Assembly: GCF_030433715.1 (NCBI RefSeq)
Contig: NZ_JAROCC010000002.1
Location: 62,001 to 126,000, forward strand
DNA length: 64,000 bases
Origin: Sporosarcina highlanderae
Lineage (GTDB): Bacteria > Bacillota > Bacilli > Bacillales_A > Planococcaceae
Reading direction: 5' to 3'
Shown here in pieces: positions 62,056 through 64,000 of this stretch (within the stretch, counting starts at the first letter, position 1; each line of letters opens with the position of its first letter). A program made the position numbers and the translations under genes. Under the pieces are notes generated by a model. That model saw nothing but the letters and a program-made list of their open reading frames with translations. It searched no databases and was not told where the DNA came from.

Positions 62056-62595
62056 TCACTTCCTCACATACTCAATCAACCAGCAATCCCGGTACTCTCC
62101 CTCATGCCATTCATGCTTCGGCAGGAGCTTCACCTTCTTGAATCCGCACTTTTCATAACAACGAATTGCCCGCTCATTCCAAACTTGCGGATCCATGACA
62201 ATTCGGTCTGCATTTTTTTCATGCAACAAATATGTAACTATCATTTCGACAAGTTGCGTTCCAATTCCTTTATTCCAATAAGCTGGTTCGCCAATGAACT
62301 GGTCCATCCCGTAAAGGATTTCCAACGTATCGGCATATCCATAAATAAATCTTTCTTTATCTCCGACTGGATAAAACTGCACAAATCCAATCGGCTCCTC
62401 ATCGTATAAAATGAGGCATCTTGTTTCACCATCCGCTTCCCCGTAAAAACCCTCTTCTACTTGGGCGAGGTCCAACGGCCGATCCCGCCCCTCATAATAT
62501 TGCAATACCTCCGGATCGGACAACCATTTGACCAAAAGGATTTTATCTTCATGAACCAATTCCCGAATCGCCACACGACTGTGTTTTGTTAACAT
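62056..62595 (-). CDS. GNAT acetyltransferase similar to aminoglycoside 6'-N-acetyltransferases
   Basis: A 179-residue GNAT enzyme. LLVKWLSDPEVLQYYEGRDRP, EILYGMDQFIGEPAYWNKG, IGTQLVEMIVTYLLHEKNADRIVMDP and LPKHEWHEGEYRDCWLIEY follow AAC(6')-Ie-type sequences closely in memory. The acetyl-CoA loop is NKGIGTQL. Family similarity does not prove aminoglycoside activity; chromosomal relatives often have other or weak activity. ATG 62595 follows AGAGGTGTATAG. First gene of a run of five same-strand genes. Confidence 0.88.
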   Translation of the reverse strand: MLTKHSRVAIRELVHEDKILLVKWLSDPEVLQYYEGRDRPLDLAQVEEGFYGEADGETRCLILYDEEPIGFVQFYPVGDKERFIYGYADTLEILYGMDQFIGEPAYWNKGIGTQLVEMIVTYLLHEKNADRIVMDPQVWNERAIRCYEKCGFKKVKLLPKHEWHEGEYRDCWLIEYVRK

Positions 62596-62728
62596 CTATA
62601 CACCTCTTGATTTTTTTCAATCAATGGACTTTGTAATTTTGAAAACTATGCTATTAGTCTCGCATTATACCATACGCACGTTCCTGATTACCAAATAATT
62701 CACACTTGAGGGATAATAATTAATGCAA

Positions 62729-62762
62729 CAAAAAAACAGCACCGTTTTTACAGTGCTGCTTC
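62729..62762 (-). terminator. Terminator of the XRE-repeat gene
   Basis: AGCAC and GTGCT arms around GTTTTTACA-type loop; the minus strand ends with TTTTTTT. Confidence 0.8.
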
Positions 62763-62766
62763 CCAA

Positions 62767-63861
62767 TCACTTTGCCAACAGACCTTGAATCCATCTACTT
62801 AACGTCCCTTTATCCACAAACGGCGCTAATTCCGCAATAGTTTCCGGAGCAAATTTGCTCATATCCATCCGATCCACAATCCTGCTCAAAACTTCCCTGT
62901 CAATGAAAGGTGCAAGGGAAATTAGGCGACTTGAGTCCAATTCACCCTCTTTAATTTGTTCAGCTAATCGATTCAACATTGCTCGGCTGCAAAATGGAGC
63001 TAATCTGACGACAAATGCCCATTCCAAATCCTCATTTACAGCCCTCTCAATCAATTTATCTACACTTTCTCTTCCGATAAACGGAGCTAACTTGATAACG
63101 GCATCATAATCCACATTATCCGTAACAGCCTTATCAAGTAAATCCCCTAAGGCTTCTCTGCTAACAAAAGGGGCCAATTTCCCAATCTGCTCCAATTCAA
63201 CGCCATCATCCATCGCCTGAATCACGAGCCTATCCAATGATTCCCTTCTCACAAACGGAGCCAGCCGAACTAAGGCATTAAAATCCACCCCGTCCGTAAT
63301 AGCCTTTTCCAACAATTGCCCCAACGCTTCACTGCTGATAAATGGAGCTAATTTGCCGATCAACTCTATTTCAACACTTTCCTCCGCCGCTTGAAGCACA
63401 AGTCCATCCAACAACTCAGTTTCCACAAAAGGTGCCAGCCTCACAATCATATCCTGATTGAATAAGCTTTTATCAACTTTTTCCGTCACTGCGGCTAACT
63501 CACTCGCTTTTAATAAAGGAGCTACTTCAATTAATTCATCTATTTCTGCTTCTCCCGTATTAATCATTTCCGCGACTTCTTCCCGTCGGTCTTCAGAAAA
63601 CCCCTTCATGATACGGCCAAGATTATGGACATACACCGAATCCTCCTTCTCGGCACCCCCATTCATCAACTCATCCACCGACACTCCAAAAGCCTGTCCG
63701 ATGTTCATCAATGTCCCAAGGTCCGGCAATGATTCTCCGCGTTCCCATTTAGAAACAGCCTGATGACTCACATTCAACCGATCCGCCATCTCCACCTGCG
63801 TCCAATCCTGCTCTTTTCGTAGTTTTGAAATATAACTCCCAATCTTTCGTGTATCCAACAT
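62767..63861 (-). CDS. XRE-family regulator fused to nine 29-residue helical repeats
   Basis: A 364-residue protein (from ATG 63861, after GGGGAGG). Residues 5-60 are an XRE helix-turn-helix (IGSYISKLRKEQDWTQVEMA, HQAVSKWERGESLPD). From about residue 113 to the end come nine units of 29 residues with consensus LAPF(V/I)xxExLxxLxxxA and a trailing variable part, each probably a two-helix hairpin in an alpha-solenoid. The repeats may form a protein- or ligand-binding surface controlling the DNA-binding domain. The target is unknown; single gene. Confidence 0.88.
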   Translation of the reverse strand: MLDTRKIGSYISKLRKEQDWTQVEMADRLNVSHQAVSKWERGESLPDLGTLMNIGQAFGVSVDELMNGGAEKEDSVYVHNLGRIMKGFSEDRREEVAEMINTGEAEIDELIEVAPLLKASELAAVTEKVDKSLFNQDMIVRLAPFVETELLDGLVLQAAEESVEIELIGKLAPFISSEALGQLLEKAITDGVDFNALVRLAPFVRRESLDRLVIQAMDDGVELEQIGKLAPFVSREALGDLLDKAVTDNVDYDAVIKLAPFIGRESVDKLIERAVNEDLEWAFVVRLAPFCSRAMLNRLAEQIKEGELDSSRLISLAPFIDREVLSRIVDRMDMSKFAPETIAELAPFVDKGTLSRWIQGLLAK

Positions 63862-64000
63862 CCAAACCAACCTCCCCAATAATTTTCAGCGCGCACTGTT
63901 AACTTCAGCGTAGCATATTGCTCCCAAACCGCCTATCAACTATTGGTTGAATGTTAGATTCTACTTGTGGTGGAATAGAATCAATCAAAAACAGTTTCCT

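Noticed and set aside
62056..62595. Proven aminoglycoside resistance gene
   Set aside because: Similarity to AAC(6') enzymes is clear, but chromosomal homologues often lack resistance activity; only the family is claimed.

Overview
The window looks like a chromosomal segment of a low-to-moderate GC, Gram-positive Bacillales bacterium, most likely of the Planococcaceae (Sporosarcina-like). This placement is inferred from gene content and was not searched. The genes resemble Bacillus subtilis counterparts (mrp/mnh, ppaC, nsrR-hmp, bmrA, niaP, yclNOPQ, ywjA, hflX, yerD, sigV-rsiV, yuaF-floT, ykaA-pit, pxpABC, yojM-like sodC, yeeI-type yebC). They have strong AGGAGG-type ribosome sites, many TTG/GTG starts and compact intrinsic terminators. 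I see no rRNA or tRNA genes, prophage, insertion sequence or CRISPR array.

Layout: 1-1.2 kb is the tail of a Na+/H+ antiporter operon (mnhD end, mnhE, F, G). 1.2-9 kb holds thiol/redox and stress genes: a FrnE-type DsbA protein, a damaged FAD/Rieske oxidoreductase, ppaC, the nsrR/hmp nitric-oxide pair with an operator, a YkvI-like transporter, a DJ-1 protein and an alkyl-base DNA glycosylase. 9-14.5 kb holds bmrA, a P-loop kinase, a cysteine-free uracil-DNA glycosylase homologue and niaP with a promoter/operator. 14.5-18.3 kb is the Fur-controlled petrobactin-type siderophore ABC operon yclNOPQ. 18.5-30.9 kb contains a DUF6612-like lipoprotein, ywjA, hflX, putP, an acyl-CoA synthetase, yerD, a nitroreductase and a methyltransferase. 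31-35.8 kb has lipoproteins, a Dph6-like ATPase and the ECF sigma/anti-sigma pair sigV-rsiV. 35.9-45.3 kb has fumC, an HD-GYP protein, the SigW-type yuaF-floT operon, the phosphate pair ykaA-pit, cspB and an MMPL transporter. 45.3-51.7 kb has two microprotein genes, a pentapeptide-repeat protein, an RlmA-type methyltransferase, a CAP-domain protein, SodC, a stand-alone purC and yebC. 51.8-64 kb has a zinc peptidase, 5-oxoprolinase pxpBCA, a D-Ala-D-Ala carboxypeptidase, a series of small accessory enzymes (DinB, VOC, NUDIX, nucleotidyltransferase, AAC(6')-like GNAT), a ribbon-helix-helix regulator with a palindromic operator, and an XRE regulator fused to nine 29-residue repeats.

The most unusual signal is not a gene. 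Six intergenic regions carry arrays of a short 7-12 bp motif repeated every 20-21 (up to 22) bp, which is about two DNA helical turns. Three arrays (around 10.8, 29.5 and 57.0 kb) share the motif C[G/T]CATAA; the arrays near 43.0, 46.9 and 50.9 kb each use a different motif (CTTGAGCG, TTATCAACAATA, GAGAACT). Spacers are mostly non-repeated, the arrays avoid genes, and one is built as head-to-head inverted halves. I know of no named element with these properties; they are the best candidates for an undescribed system here. A separate structured 120-bp repeat element lies at 21461-21580.
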